Origin: JBJHCA01 sp050485785
GTDB lineage: Bacteria; Bacteroidota; Bacteroidia; Chitinophagales; Saprospiraceae
Assembly (NCBI GenBank): GCA_050485785.1
Contig: JBJHCA010000027.1
Location: 1 to 38,457, forward strand
Length of the DNA: 38,457 nt
Direction: 5' to 3'
Of this stretch, positions 26,814 through 35,925 are shown one piece after another. The notes beneath the pieces were generated by a model. That model had not been told where the DNA came from and searched no databases. It saw only the letters and a program-made list of their open reading frames with translations. A program made the translations under genes and the position numbers. Every line of letters begins with the position of its first letter. The first letter of the stretch is position 1.

Positions 26814-28202
26814 ATGGAATACACGGCATTTTGGTTTCGGCGAGATCTGCGGCTACACGACAATGCAGGGTTGTATCACGCATTGCAGTCAGGCTACAAG
26901 GTATTGCCCGTGTTTATTTTTGACCGCAATATTCTGGATAAGCTTGAAGACCGCAATGATGCCCGGGTAAGCTTTATTGATCACAGTTTGTTTGAACTAC
27001 AGAAGCAGCTTCGCAAACTTGGGTCTGATCTGGTAGTACGGCATGGCTTTCCAGCTGAAGTATGGAAGGAATTGATTGGAACCTACAACATTAGGGCAGT
27101 TTATACCAACCGTGACTATGAACCTTATGCCTGTGAACGCGACCGGGAAGTAGAGCAAATTTTGAAAGAAGGTACGGCTAAGCGAAAAAAGACATTATCC
27201 GGGATACAGCTCAAAAACTCGCAGGAGGGATCCATTCCCTTAAAAACTTATAAAGACCACGTTATTTTTGAATCTTCTGAAATAGTCAAAAATAATGGGG
27301 AGCCCTATGTAGTTTTTACCCCCTATAAAAAACAATGGCTCAGTAAGCTGCAATCCGGATGTGATCATGCTGACGATCAGCCCGAAAGTTCGTTCTATCT
27401 GAAAAGTTATCCGAACAGCCGCTATTTTGAAAACTTTGCCCCGTTACCTCAGCAACACGTTCCCATCCCTGAAGACCTTGGATTCATCAGTGTTCAAAGC
27501 AGTTTTCCGCCAAAAGAAGTACCGCGGAGTCTTATCGCAGACTATGACAAAACCCGTGACTATCCGGGAAAAAACGGCACTTCACGCCTGGGAGTTCACT
27601 TTCGGTTTGGAACTGTTTCAATCCGGGAAAAAGCCTACAATGCCGTACAACTCAATCAGACTTTTCTCAGTGAATTGATATGGCGCGATTTCTACAGTCA
27701 GATTCTCGACCGTTTTCCCCATATTGCTGAACGGTCATTTCGGCCGGTCTATGACCAAATCAAGTGGCGCAACCGGGTAGATGAGTTTAGCCGTTGGTGC
27801 GAAGGCAAAACAGGCTTTCCACTGGTGGATGCCGGAATGCGGGAACTGAATGCCACCGGATATATGCACAACCGCGTGCGGATGGTTACTGCCAGTTTTC
27901 TCACCAAACATTTGCTGATCGACTGGCGCTGGGGTGAAGCTTATTTTGCCCGCAAACTTCTCGACTTTGACCTGGCCAGCAACAATGGCGGCTGGCAATG
28001 GGCCGCCGGATGTGGCACTGATGCAGCACCCTATTTCAGGATTTTCAATCCCGATACCCAGCTTAAAAAATTTGACCCTGAAAGAGCTTATGTCCGGCAA
28101 TGGGTACCCGAACTCGATACCGATCAGTATCCAGCGCCCATGGTAAACCACAAAAAAGCCCGGGAACGATGCCTTAGCGCATACAAAGAAGCGTTGTCCT
28201 GA
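26814..28202 (+). CDS. phr: Class I cyclobutane pyrimidine dimer photolyase
   Basis: Protein of 462 residues, full length. An N-terminal antenna-binding domain begins AFWFRRDLRLHDN; the FAD domain has TSRLGVHFRFG (256-266), LSELIWRDFY (285-294), MHNRVRMV (351-358) and FDLASNNGGWQWAAGCGTDA (385-404), almost the same as E. coli Phr in this last motif, including the Asn near FAD N5. It repairs cyclobutane dimers in blue/UVA light. The start is 1 base after the nth stop, implying co-transcription. A cryptochrome role is possible but the CPD-type active-site pattern argues for a photolyase. Confidence 0.95.
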   Translation: MEYTAFWFRRDLRLHDNAGLYHALQSGYKVLPVFIFDRNILDKLEDRNDARVSFIDHSLFELQKQLRKLGSDLVVRHGFPAEVWKELIGTYNIRAVYTNRDYEPYACERDREVEQILKEGTAKRKKTLSGIQLKNSQEGSIPLKTYKDHVIFESSEIVKNNGEPYVVFTPYKKQWLSKLQSGCDHADDQPESSFYLKSYPNSRYFENFAPLPQQHVPIPEDLGFISVQSSFPPKEVPRSLIADYDKTRDYPGKNGTSRLGVHFRFGTVSIREKAYNAVQLNQTFLSELIWRDFYSQILDRFPHIAERSFRPVYDQIKWRNRVDEFSRWCEGKTGFPLVDAGMRELNATGYMHNRVRMVTASFLTKHLLIDWRWGEAYFARKLLDFDLASNNGGWQWAAGCGTDAAPYFRIFNPDTQLKKFDPERAYVRQWVPELDTDQYPAPMVNHKKARERCLSAYKEALS

Positions 28203-28310
28203 TTTCTCATTCACTCATGATATTCAGCAAGTTGTGGCTGGTTTTCAGAGCATAACATGTTCAGAACCAGGGCGAAGCCAATATTCCGCGAACGACAAGG
28301 CACCATTACC

Positions 28311-28337
28311 TTTAAGCCCAATCAGAAACGGCTTAAA
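28311..28337. terminator. Hairpin between converging phr and ssb genes
   Basis: TTTAAGCC and GGCTTAAA form a perfect 8-bp stem around an 11-base loop directly beside the ssb stop codon. It may act as a terminator in either direction, but neither side carries a long T-run. Confidence 0.4.
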
Positions 28338-28339
28338 CC

Positions 28340-28696
28340 TTATGCTGCTATGGCCTCTGCGCTTTGCGCACTCAAATTGTAAATTTCCTCGGCAATGATT
28401 TCCGTGATGGATTTCTTCTCCCCTTCTTTGGTTGTGTACGATCGGTTTGACAAGCGGCCCAACACGATGAACATGTTTCCTTTTTTAATCTGTTGATCAG
28501 CCATTTCAGCCAGACGACCCCAGGCCACTACCCGAAACCAGTGCGTTCGCTCAACCTTTTCCCCTTTGGTATTGATGAAAAATTCATTGAGTGCCATAGA
28601 AAAAGAACACAGCTTGTTGTCGTTGTCAAAAGCTTTGATCATCGGATCACTGCCCGCCCTGCCTATTAGGGTTACTGAGTTACTTAGATTTTTCAT
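28340..28696 (-). CDS. ssb: Single-stranded DNA-binding protein, short form
   Basis: Protein of 118 residues: an SSB OB-fold from NSVTLIGRAGSDPMIKAFDN through THWFRVVAWGRLAE and GNMFIVLGRLSNRSY to TEIIAEEIYNL. It ends just after the OB-fold in a run of Ala, Glu and Ser, without the disordered linker and acidic DDxIPF tip that recruits partner proteins in standard SSBs. Bacteroidota genomes often have more than one ssb; this is probably a secondary copy. Convergent with phr. Confidence 0.92.
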   Translation of the reverse strand: MKNLSNSVTLIGRAGSDPMIKAFDNDNKLCSFSMALNEFFINTKGEKVERTHWFRVVAWGRLAEMADQQIKKGNMFIVLGRLSNRSYTTKEGEKKSITEIIAEEIYNLSAQSAEAIAA

Positions 28697-29073
28697 ACCG
28701 TATTTGCATTGTTGAATTTAAGGATACCGCAATATTACCGCCTCCAATAAAGGTTAAAGGTTGGAAAAACGTTTAAGTGCGCAAGTTGACGTTAGTAAAC
28801 GGTTGTTAACGACTTTGATGTGTTCAGGTTAAACGGCAGGATCAACTTTATACAACCGGACTGAGCTAAACCCCGGGCCAATGCACCACAAAGAGCTATC
28901 CCAAAAAACACCCCAATGCCGATTCTGCATAAGAGTAACTGAAGTCAGGTTATTAAGGACAGATTCCGGGTCATACCTTCAACAGCCCAACTCCGGATTG
29001 TCAGTTATCCATAAAAATTGAAGTACTGCTGCAATATCCATTCAAAAATTGGGGCAGATTTGCAGGGTTTTAC
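28697..29073. other. Intergenic stretch upstream of ssb and the TPR gene
   Basis: No gene seen. It must hold the divergent promoters of ssb and the TPR-protein gene; only the one for the TPR gene is convincing. Around 28788-28816 an imperfect inverted repeat (CGTTAGTAAACGGTTGTTAACG) could be an operator, which is speculative. Confidence 0.3.
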
Positions 29074-29081
29074 TATTTTTG
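29074..29081 (+). promoter_or_regulatory. TAnnTTTG -7 promoter element for the TPR gene
   Basis: TATTTTTG matches the Bacteroidota -7 consensus at every fixed position. A TTGG sequence 21 bases upstream is a fair -33 element. The expected transcript start near 29088 leaves a leader of about 58 bases to the chosen ATG at 29146. Confidence 0.5.
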
Positions 29082-29145
29082 ATCACATTGTTTATTCCAC
29101 ATGTGCCTGAATACTGTGATCATTTTGGCCAACGATCATGTAATT

Positions 29146-30147
29146 ATGCGTAAAGTGCTGATTTCTGTGTTACTGTGTATGCTAGTGTGGAGCAGCATTG
29201 CACAGCAAGTTTCGAGTCCCGGTAAAATTTACAAAATCCTTGAAGCCTCACATATAATGTATGAGTTGCGTGAAATGAAGGAGAGAGTAAAACTGTTTGA
29301 CCGCTCCCATCTGATCAACGGCAATGCCTATTATCGCAGTCACGGCATTGTGATGGAGTATCCTTCAGATTATACCACGGAAAAGTGGTTTTCACTGGGG
29401 GAGGCGGATATGGTGAACGGCAATACGGAAGCTGCCAGAAACAAGTTTCAGCGGGCGATGAAGCGCAATCCTGAATTTCACCTTGCCGTAAACAGGATAG
29501 CCATGACCTATTATGCCGAGGGCGACATTGACAATGCATTAGAATGGTTTCAGCGAGCCGTGGAATACAATCCGATTGACTCGGAGGCATGGACGTACCT
29601 GGCGGGCATTTATTTCAATGAAGACAAGCAGGACGAAGCGCTTGATGCCATTACTCGTGCCTTGATTCTCAACAGAAACCATCCGGACATTCAGCAGGAA
29701 TTTAACGCTATTTTCGATCAAAACTACCTGGACGGATCAGGCTGGATATTTAATCCGCAGTTTCGAATTGACAGCATATCGGAGCGTATGATCCATGTGT
29801 ATTATGATTTGAAATGGATGGGTTATGCCATGGCCAAAGCAGCATGGTGGTATGAACCGGGCTATGCCGACTCAAAAGGCAAACCCGATCTTGACCGGAG
29901 ATTACTGGAGGAAAGAGAATGCCTGAGTATGCTGCATGCCATGCTGAACAAGGACAAGATCCGGAACAATCCGGAATTCTATTCACTTCATCTGGCATTT
30001 CAGCGCGAAATGCTGAGTGAATACATCTTTTTTGAGATTTTGCTGCCCGATTACCCGGAACTTGGATTGCATATACGCCCTGAGTTCATTGAGTCTGTGC
30101 AGCGTTACCTACTCGAGATTCGCGGGGGGCTGGAACCACAAAATTGA
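29146..30147 (+). CDS. Exported TPR-repeat protein
   Basis: Protein of 333 residues from ATG 29146, which begins a clean signal peptide (MRKVLISVLLCMLVWSSIAQ); the open frame continues 15 codons upstream but that part is not signal-like. Three TPR units are visible at about 79-180: WFSLGEADMVNGNTEAARNKFQ, RIAMTYYAEGDIDNALEWFQ and YLAGIYFNEDKQDEALDAIT. The C-terminal half is helical (MGYAMAKAAWWYEPGY...) with no known domain. It is probably a periplasmic scaffold for protein contacts; partners unknown. Confidence 0.88.
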   Translation: MRKVLISVLLCMLVWSSIAQQVSSPGKIYKILEASHIMYELREMKERVKLFDRSHLINGNAYYRSHGIVMEYPSDYTTEKWFSLGEADMVNGNTEAARNKFQRAMKRNPEFHLAVNRIAMTYYAEGDIDNALEWFQRAVEYNPIDSEAWTYLAGIYFNEDKQDEALDAITRALILNRNHPDIQQEFNAIFDQNYLDGSGWIFNPQFRIDSISERMIHVYYDLKWMGYAMAKAAWWYEPGYADSKGKPDLDRRLLEERECLSMLHAMLNKDKIRNNPEFYSLHLAFQREMLSEYIFFEILLPDYPELGLHIRPEFIESVQRYLLEIRGGLEPQN

Positions 30148-30272
30148 ACAACACCATCACTTCATTATAACAGCACATATAAAACCAGCCCGGTGATTTA
30201 TTCTGCATTCCAGGGCTGAAACACACTAAGTATTCGTTGCAGATTTTGGATAACCCAGGCATTTGATGCACA

Positions 30273-30911
30273 ATGAAAAAAATTTTTCTCGATTCACCAC
30301 ACTGGTTTGTTTTTTTGATCGTGTTTGGTATTCCGTTCACTTTTCACGTATCTCTCCAGATATACTTCAGCCTTCAGTTTATTGAAATGATTGAAAAGCA
30401 ATCCCCAAGCGAGGACATGGTTGAGTTTTTTGATCACTTTAAGTGGTTTTTGTTTATACCGGTGGTTTACCTGGTCATCGGCTTTTCCTGGATTGGTTCG
30501 GTGGTATATGGTTTGCGTTTGCACATACCTGCCCATTTATTGACCAGTGATAAGCTGTTCAAGGTTGCTTTGGCGGTTCCGGTGTTGTATTTTGCGGTGT
30601 CAATTTATTTCTTCTTTGGTTTTTCATTCAGCAATATGTTAATGTTTAACGAACCCGATATTGCACCAATTGTAATGCTATACCTGGTGAGTATCCTGCT
30701 GTTTCCGGCAGTTTTCTATATGTTTTACTTTGTAGCCAAAACCCTTAAAACCCTTGAGCTTGGCCGGACACCACTGCTGTCAGAATGCATCCCTGACATT
30801 ATCCTGGTCTGGTTTTTCCCCATCGGAATCTGGTTTCTTCAACCCAGGATCAACAGTGCAGTCAATGAAAAAACCAATGACCCTGTCGATCACCTTTTGA
30901 CATCAACTTAA
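30273..30911 (+). CDS. Uncharacterised integral membrane protein
   Basis: Protein of 212 residues with four or five hydrophobic helices (about 10-32, 56-82, 95-117, 130-158, possibly 176-194). No family is recognised and no catalytic motif is seen. It is flanked by the TPR gene (126 bases upstream) and the outer-membrane protein gene on the same strand, but spacing does not strongly indicate an operon. Inner-membrane location is likely. Confidence 0.8.
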   Translation: MKKIFLDSPHWFVFLIVFGIPFTFHVSLQIYFSLQFIEMIEKQSPSEDMVEFFDHFKWFLFIPVVYLVIGFSWIGSVVYGLRLHIPAHLLTSDKLFKVALAVPVLYFAVSIYFFFGFSFSNMLMFNEPDIAPIVMLYLVSILLFPAVFYMFYFVAKTLKTLELGRTPLLSECIPDIILVWFFPIGIWFLQPRINSAVNEKTNDPVDHLLTST

Positions 30912-30973
30912 ACTGTAAGCAATGTAAATCAATTCAAAACCCAATGCCCGGCACATACTCAACCATCAAACTT

Positions 30974-32269
30974 ATGATTGCAAAAAACATTAAAAAACTA
31001 TGTCTCAGTAGCGGATCCGCTTGGCATGCGGGTTTCACCATATTTATGGTTTTAGGGTTTGCCGGTCTGTCAGCCCAAAGCAATTTTGTACCGGGTTACA
31101 TTGTCACCATCCAAGATGACACCATTTACGGAGAAATAGACTACCGCAACTGGGAATTCTCACCACCTTATGTCAGGTTTTCCTCCGGTGAAACCAGCAG
31201 TGTTTCCCTTTTTCAACCCGGGGAGATCAAGGGTTTTTACGCTCAGGGTGAGCATTACTTCAGTGCTGTAATTACCCATGAATTGTCGCCCTATCGGATT
31301 TCCAGGCTAACCGATAACCCTGGGCTGAAGCTTCAAACTGATACCGCCTTTTTACTGGTATTGGTCAGCGGCCAAAAAAATCTTTACCAGTACCGGTCAC
31401 CGGCCAGTCGTGACAATTTCTATATCGGTCTTAAGGAGAATCCGGAACTGCTGATTTACAAAAGATTCAAGGTCTCCAGAGACAATAAAATCCTGGCCAT
31501 AAGCAACGAATTGTACTTTTCGCAATTGGAAGGTTACCTGGATTGCCATTCCAATTCTTTAACACCCGGGTATAATGAAAGAGACCTCGTGAAAGCCTAC
31601 AGACAATACTACCATTGTGCAGGCAGTTCACCGCACTACGTTAAAGCAGCAGACGTTTACAGACCGGATCTTGGCATCTTTGCCGGATTCAGCTTTACGC
31701 AAACCACCGCAACTTCCATTTTAGCAAATGAGTATCGCAAATTTGCCGATGTATCGTTTGAACCTTCAAACAATTTTGTTGCCGGTATTTTTGCTGATTT
31801 CCCTCTCCGCAGGCGATTAGGAAACTGGGCCATAACTACTGAACTTTACTATCGCAAGTATCTGTCGGAGGGTTCCGGTTTCAGGCAACACAACGATTTT
31901 ACTTCCACCCACTATCAGTTTGAGCTGGGAGGACACCAAATGGGTTTTTATACCGGAGTTCGTTATCGATACAACCTAAGGTCTGGCCGCCTGTATGCCC
32001 ATGCTGGCATGTCCAATAATTTCATGCTGAAGGAAATCAATATTGAACACCGTGAAATCAATTCCCTTACGGGTTTTCTGCAAGAAACCGGCCCTGCTCT
32101 GGAAAATTTTCGCCGACATGAACAAGGAATGGTCATTGGCCTTGGATACCGGTTGAACATACTGGCCGTGGAAATCAGAAGAGAATGGGGCAATGGGTTT
32201 TCGAGTTACAACAGTCTTTGGTTTACCAACCGGCGCTTGACCCTTCAAGGTCGGGTTTTTATCCTTTAA
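30974..32269 (+). CDS. Probable outer-membrane beta-barrel protein
   Basis: Protein of 431 residues from ATG 30974 (MIAKNIKK), preferred over 30944 because the basic start plus hydrophobic segment (FTIFMVLGFAGLSAQS) looks like a signal peptide, although a long one. The first 200 residues form an uncharacterised beta-rich domain (GYIVTIQDDTIYGEIDYRNW), and from about 225 the alternating strands (LGIFAGFSFTQTTATS, QMGFYTGVRYRYNLRSGRLY, GMVIGLGYRLNILAVEIRR) fit a small outer-membrane barrel of the PorT-like/OmpA-like type. Function unknown. Confidence 0.78.
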   Translation: MIAKNIKKLCLSSGSAWHAGFTIFMVLGFAGLSAQSNFVPGYIVTIQDDTIYGEIDYRNWEFSPPYVRFSSGETSSVSLFQPGEIKGFYAQGEHYFSAVITHELSPYRISRLTDNPGLKLQTDTAFLLVLVSGQKNLYQYRSPASRDNFYIGLKENPELLIYKRFKVSRDNKILAISNELYFSQLEGYLDCHSNSLTPGYNERDLVKAYRQYYHCAGSSPHYVKAADVYRPDLGIFAGFSFTQTTATSILANEYRKFADVSFEPSNNFVAGIFADFPLRRRLGNWAITTELYYRKYLSEGSGFRQHNDFTSTHYQFELGGHQMGFYTGVRYRYNLRSGRLYAHAGMSNNFMLKEINIEHREINSLTGFLQETGPALENFRRHEQGMVIGLGYRLNILAVEIRREWGNGFSSYNSLWFTNRRLTLQGRVFIL

Positions 32270-32389
32270 TGCTTTCCTTCTCTTTATCCTGTAAAAGCCA
32301 TTGCCCCGGGCTGCATTTGCACCTTACATTCAGCTTTACCATACCGCGTTTTACGCCTTTTGGTCTTTACCCAATCTCATGCAATTCCC

Positions 32390-32397
32390 TATCTTTA
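32390..32397 (+). promoter_or_regulatory. Possible -7 element for the PD40-amidohydrolase
   Basis: TATCTTTA matches seven of eight consensus positions, with TTTA 20 bases upstream as a partial -33 element. The implied leader is about 18 bases. Moderate spacing support only. Confidence 0.35.
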
Positions 32398-32421
32398 CCT
32401 TTTTCCACAAATTGATGCCAT

Positions 32422-35400
32422 ATGCAATACACCAAGAACTTTGGCCTGTTATTTTTTATAGCTCTTTGTTGGTTCCGCACAGCGGAAACCGTAGCTCAAT
32501 CAGATGAAGCAAAATGGGATGTGAACAACCCGCCCGGTAACTGGAATGACGTCAGCTTTACCGTTGATGAAGGTACATGGATGAACCTCGACGTAAGTCC
32601 CGATGGAAACACCATAGCCTTTGACCTGCTTGGAGACATTTACACGATGCCCATCACGGGTGGCCGGGCGACAGCCATCCGCACCGGCATTGCCTGGTGT
32701 GTGCAGCCCAGGTTTTCGCCCGACGGAAAGCGCATTCTGTTTACCTCAGATGCCGGTGGTGGCGACAATATCTGGGTTATGGATACTGACGGTTCCAATG
32801 CCCGGCAACTCACCAAAGAAAACTTCCGGCTGCTCAACAACCCGGTCTGGATGCCCGACGGTGAATACTTTATAGCCCGTAAACACTTTACCTCGCGCCG
32901 GTCGCTGGGTGCCGGCGAAATGTGGATGTATCACCACACCGGCGGTGCAGGCATGCAACTGACCGAAAGAAAGAATGACCAGCAGGATGTCAACGAACCT
33001 TCCGTTTCACCGGATGGCAGATATGTCTATTTCAGTGAAGATATGTATCCCGGAGGCTTTTTCCAGTACAATAAAGACCCGAACAGCCAGATCTATGTCA
33101 TCAAAAGATACGACATAGAAAAAGGGGAAACCGAAACGGTGATCTCAGGACCGGGTGGTGCCTTTCGTCCTCAAATAAGCCCTGATGGCAATACCCTGGC
33201 CTTTGTAAAGCGAATACGAACAAAGACTGTGTTGTTTACGCATGACCTCAATACAGGTCAGGAAACACCGGTATATACTGAACTGAGTAAGGATCAGCAG
33301 GAAGCCTGGGCCATATTTGGTGTCTATACCGGCTTCAACTGGACACCCGACAATCGCCACATTATCATATGGGCCGGTGGGAAAATCATGCAGATTGAAG
33401 TAGCCACCGGAGAAGCAGTAGAAATCCCATTTGAGGCTCATGTCAATATGCAGGTAGCAGAAACTATCAGACACAGACAAAGCGCATTTGATGCTGAGTT
33501 TGATGTTAATGTCATTCGGCATGTAACTGCTGCCCCTGTTGGTAACAATATCTTGTTTAATGCGGTGGGATTTATATGGGAAAAATCCCTGCCAGATGGA
33601 GAACCACGCAGAGTCTCAACTGCTACTGATTTTGAGTTTGAGCCTGCCTATGCACCCGGTGGCAAATCATTTGTATATGTTACCTGGAATGATGAAAGAA
33701 TGGGATCAGTCTATATCCGTGATTTCGGCACTCCCCATCCACCACGCAAACTTACTCCTGAACCTGGTATTTACCGCACTCCGTCTTACTCGCCTGACGG
33801 ACGATATATCGTGTTTCAAAAAGACCCTGGCAACAGTGACCTTGGCTTCATGCACAGCAAAAATCCCGGTATTTACATAGTTCCGGCCGATGGCAGTGAA
33901 GCACCCCAATTTATTCACAGGGGCGGTCGCAATCCGGTTTTCAGTGCTGACGGTGAACGCATTTTTTATGAAACGAGCATGGGCATGAACAGCTCTTACC
34001 GAAGTATAAAAACAGACGGCACCGATGAGCGAACTCTTTTCCGTTCCACTTTTGCCAAGGATTACACACCTAGCCCCGACAATCAATGGATGGCTTTCAG
34101 GGAACTGCATCATGTGTACATCACTCCATTTCCCCGAACCGGAAAAACCATTGAACTGAACAAGGACATAAAGAGTGTTCCCATTGCGCGCGTAAGCCAT
34201 GATGCCGGGCGGTATTTACACTGGTCGGCAGACAGCGATAAGCTGAACTGGGTGCTGGGCAATGAATACTTTACAGCTCCGCTGATTACGCGTTTTGCCT
34301 TTCTGGACGGAGCACCTGACAGCCTGCCTCCTATTGACACGGCAGGTATCCGTATTGGTTTACGTCTCCAGGCTGACGTTCCTCAGGGAATTGTTGCCCT
34401 CACCAATGCACGGATCATCACCATGAACAACGATGAAGAGGTCATTGAATCAGGTAATGTGATCATCGAAGGCAATAAAATCCTCAGTGTGGGGCCGGCA
34501 GATGAAACACCCATACCCAGAGGTGCTCATATTATAGACTGTACAGGGAAAACCATCATGCCCGGCCTGATAGACGTCCATGCGCATATGTTTACTTTTC
34601 GTCTGGGGCTGAGTCCTCAAAAACAATGGTCTTACTGGGCTAATCTGGCATACGGAGTAACCACAACCCACGACCCTTCCGTGGAGACTGAAATGACATT
34701 TACCCAGGCCGAAATGGTTCGCGCAGGAATCATGACCGGACCGCGGATTTTCAGCACCGGCCGGATACTTTATGGAGCCGACGGCGACTTCAAAAGTGTT
34801 ATCAATAATCTTGACGATGCACGATCAGCACTTCGCCGTACCAAAGCTTACGGGCCATTCAGCGTAAAAAGCTACAACCAACCCCGACGCGATCAGCGTC
34901 AGCAGGTGATTCAGGCTGCACGTGAGTTTGAAATCCTGGTTTATCCGGAAGGCGGATCATTCTTTTACCACAACATGACCATGGTTGTAGACGGGCATAC
35001 CGGAGTAGAACACAACCTGCCTGTGGCCCCTCTGTATGATGATGTGATCAGGCTGTGGTCGCATACTGAAACCGGCAACACCCCTACCCTGATAGTTAAC
35101 TACGGCAGCGTAACCGGTGAGTATTACTGGTATCAGCATACCGATGTATGGGAAAAGGAACGACTGTACCGGTTTATGCCCAGGCCATTGCTCGACAGCC
35201 GAGCCCGGCACCGCACCATGATCCCTTATGAAGAATATGAAAACGGCCACATTCTCACGAGTCAGTCATGCAAAAAACTGTTGGATGCCGGGGTTAAGAT
35301 CAACCTGGGCTCTCACGGCCAATTGCAGGGTTTGGGTGCACACTGGGAACTCTGGATGCTCCATCAGGGAGGAATGACCAATATGGAGGCACTGCGTGCT

Positions 35401-35703
35401 GCCACCATGAACGGGGCCTGGTACATTGGCATGGACGATCAGATCGGTTCTCTCGAAACCGGAAAACTGGCCGACCTCATTGTTCTTGACGGCAATCCGC
35501 TGGAAGACATTCGCCAAACGGAACACGTGCGTTACACCATGATCAACGGCCGTATTTATGAAGCTGAAACCATGAGGGAGATCGGCAACTACGATCGCGA
35601 ACCCGGCAAGTTTTACTGGGAGGTTGAAGGAAGCGGCAATGCATGGCCACTGCACATGCACGGTGATGGCTTTATGCTGCCCAAGTGCCTTTGCAGAATG
35701 TAA
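32422..35703 (+). CDS. Exported PD40 beta-propeller plus amidohydrolase fusion
   Basis: Protein of 1093 residues. A signal peptide (about 1-25) is followed by TolB-like PD40 repeats (repeated DVSPDGNTIAF, FSPDGKRILFTSDAGG, SVSPDGRYVYFSE, ISPDGNTLAF, YSPDGRYIVFQ) to about 620, then a metal-dependent amidohydrolase domain (about 660-1060): GLIDVHAHMF with His720 and His722, later His-containing motifs (VDGHTGVEHNL, NLGSHGQLQGLGAHWE with His965), and the closing GSLETGKLADLIVLDGNPLEDI. Known Bacteroidota proteins share this layout; the substrate is unknown, perhaps a cyclic amide or peptide-like compound. The propeller may gate substrate access. No T9SS tail; probably periplasmic. Confidence 0.92.
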   Translation: MQYTKNFGLLFFIALCWFRTAETVAQSDEAKWDVNNPPGNWNDVSFTVDEGTWMNLDVSPDGNTIAFDLLGDIYTMPITGGRATAIRTGIAWCVQPRFSPDGKRILFTSDAGGGDNIWVMDTDGSNARQLTKENFRLLNNPVWMPDGEYFIARKHFTSRRSLGAGEMWMYHHTGGAGMQLTERKNDQQDVNEPSVSPDGRYVYFSEDMYPGGFFQYNKDPNSQIYVIKRYDIEKGETETVISGPGGAFRPQISPDGNTLAFVKRIRTKTVLFTHDLNTGQETPVYTELSKDQQEAWAIFGVYTGFNWTPDNRHIIIWAGGKIMQIEVATGEAVEIPFEAHVNMQVAETIRHRQSAFDAEFDVNVIRHVTAAPVGNNILFNAVGFIWEKSLPDGEPRRVSTATDFEFEPAYAPGGKSFVYVTWNDERMGSVYIRDFGTPHPPRKLTPEPGIYRTPSYSPDGRYIVFQKDPGNSDLGFMHSKNPGIYIVPADGSEAPQFIHRGGRNPVFSADGERIFYETSMGMNSSYRSIKTDGTDERTLFRSTFAKDYTPSPDNQWMAFRELHHVYITPFPRTGKTIELNKDIKSVPIARVSHDAGRYLHWSADSDKLNWVLGNEYFTAPLITRFAFLDGAPDSLPPIDTAGIRIGLRLQADVPQGIVALTNARIITMNNDEEVIESGNVIIEGNKILSVGPADETPIPRGAHIIDCTGKTIMPGLIDVHAHMFTFRLGLSPQKQWSYWANLAYGVTTTHDPSVETEMTFTQAEMVRAGIMTGPRIFSTGRILYGADGDFKSVINNLDDARSALRRTKAYGPFSVKSYNQPRRDQRQQVIQAAREFEILVYPEGGSFFYHNMTMVVDGHTGVEHNLPVAPLYDDVIRLWSHTETGNTPTLIVNYGSVTGEYYWYQHTDVWEKERLYRFMPRPLLDSRARHRTMIPYEEYENGHILTSQSCKKLLDAGVKINLGSHGQLQGLGAHWELWMLHQGGMTNMEALRAATMNGAWYIGMDDQIGSLETGKLADLIVLDGNPLEDIRQTEHVRYTMINGRIYEAETMREIGNYDREPGKFYWEVEGSGNAWPLHMHGDGFMLPKCLCRM

Positions 35704-35925
35704 CCGGTTGGCAAAATGCAGGTTATAGAATAGCGGATAAGCCTTTGGCGATAATGCCTCAGAAATCTACTTTAGTCTGCCTCATTTTGGGTGGATGGAA
35801 GAAGTTTTACGGGATTGTAGGTAAGTTTGCTGCAAATAAAATGGAGCAATGCTCCAAAAACATAGCGACCAGAATATGGCATGGTATGTCTGGGAAAAGT
35901 GGTGTGGAGTTGGATGTATAAGCGA

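Noticed and set aside
35685..35921. 78-codon plus-strand frame after the amidohydrolase
   Set aside because: Overlaps the end of the amidohydrolase in another frame and runs to the cassette edge without protein character.
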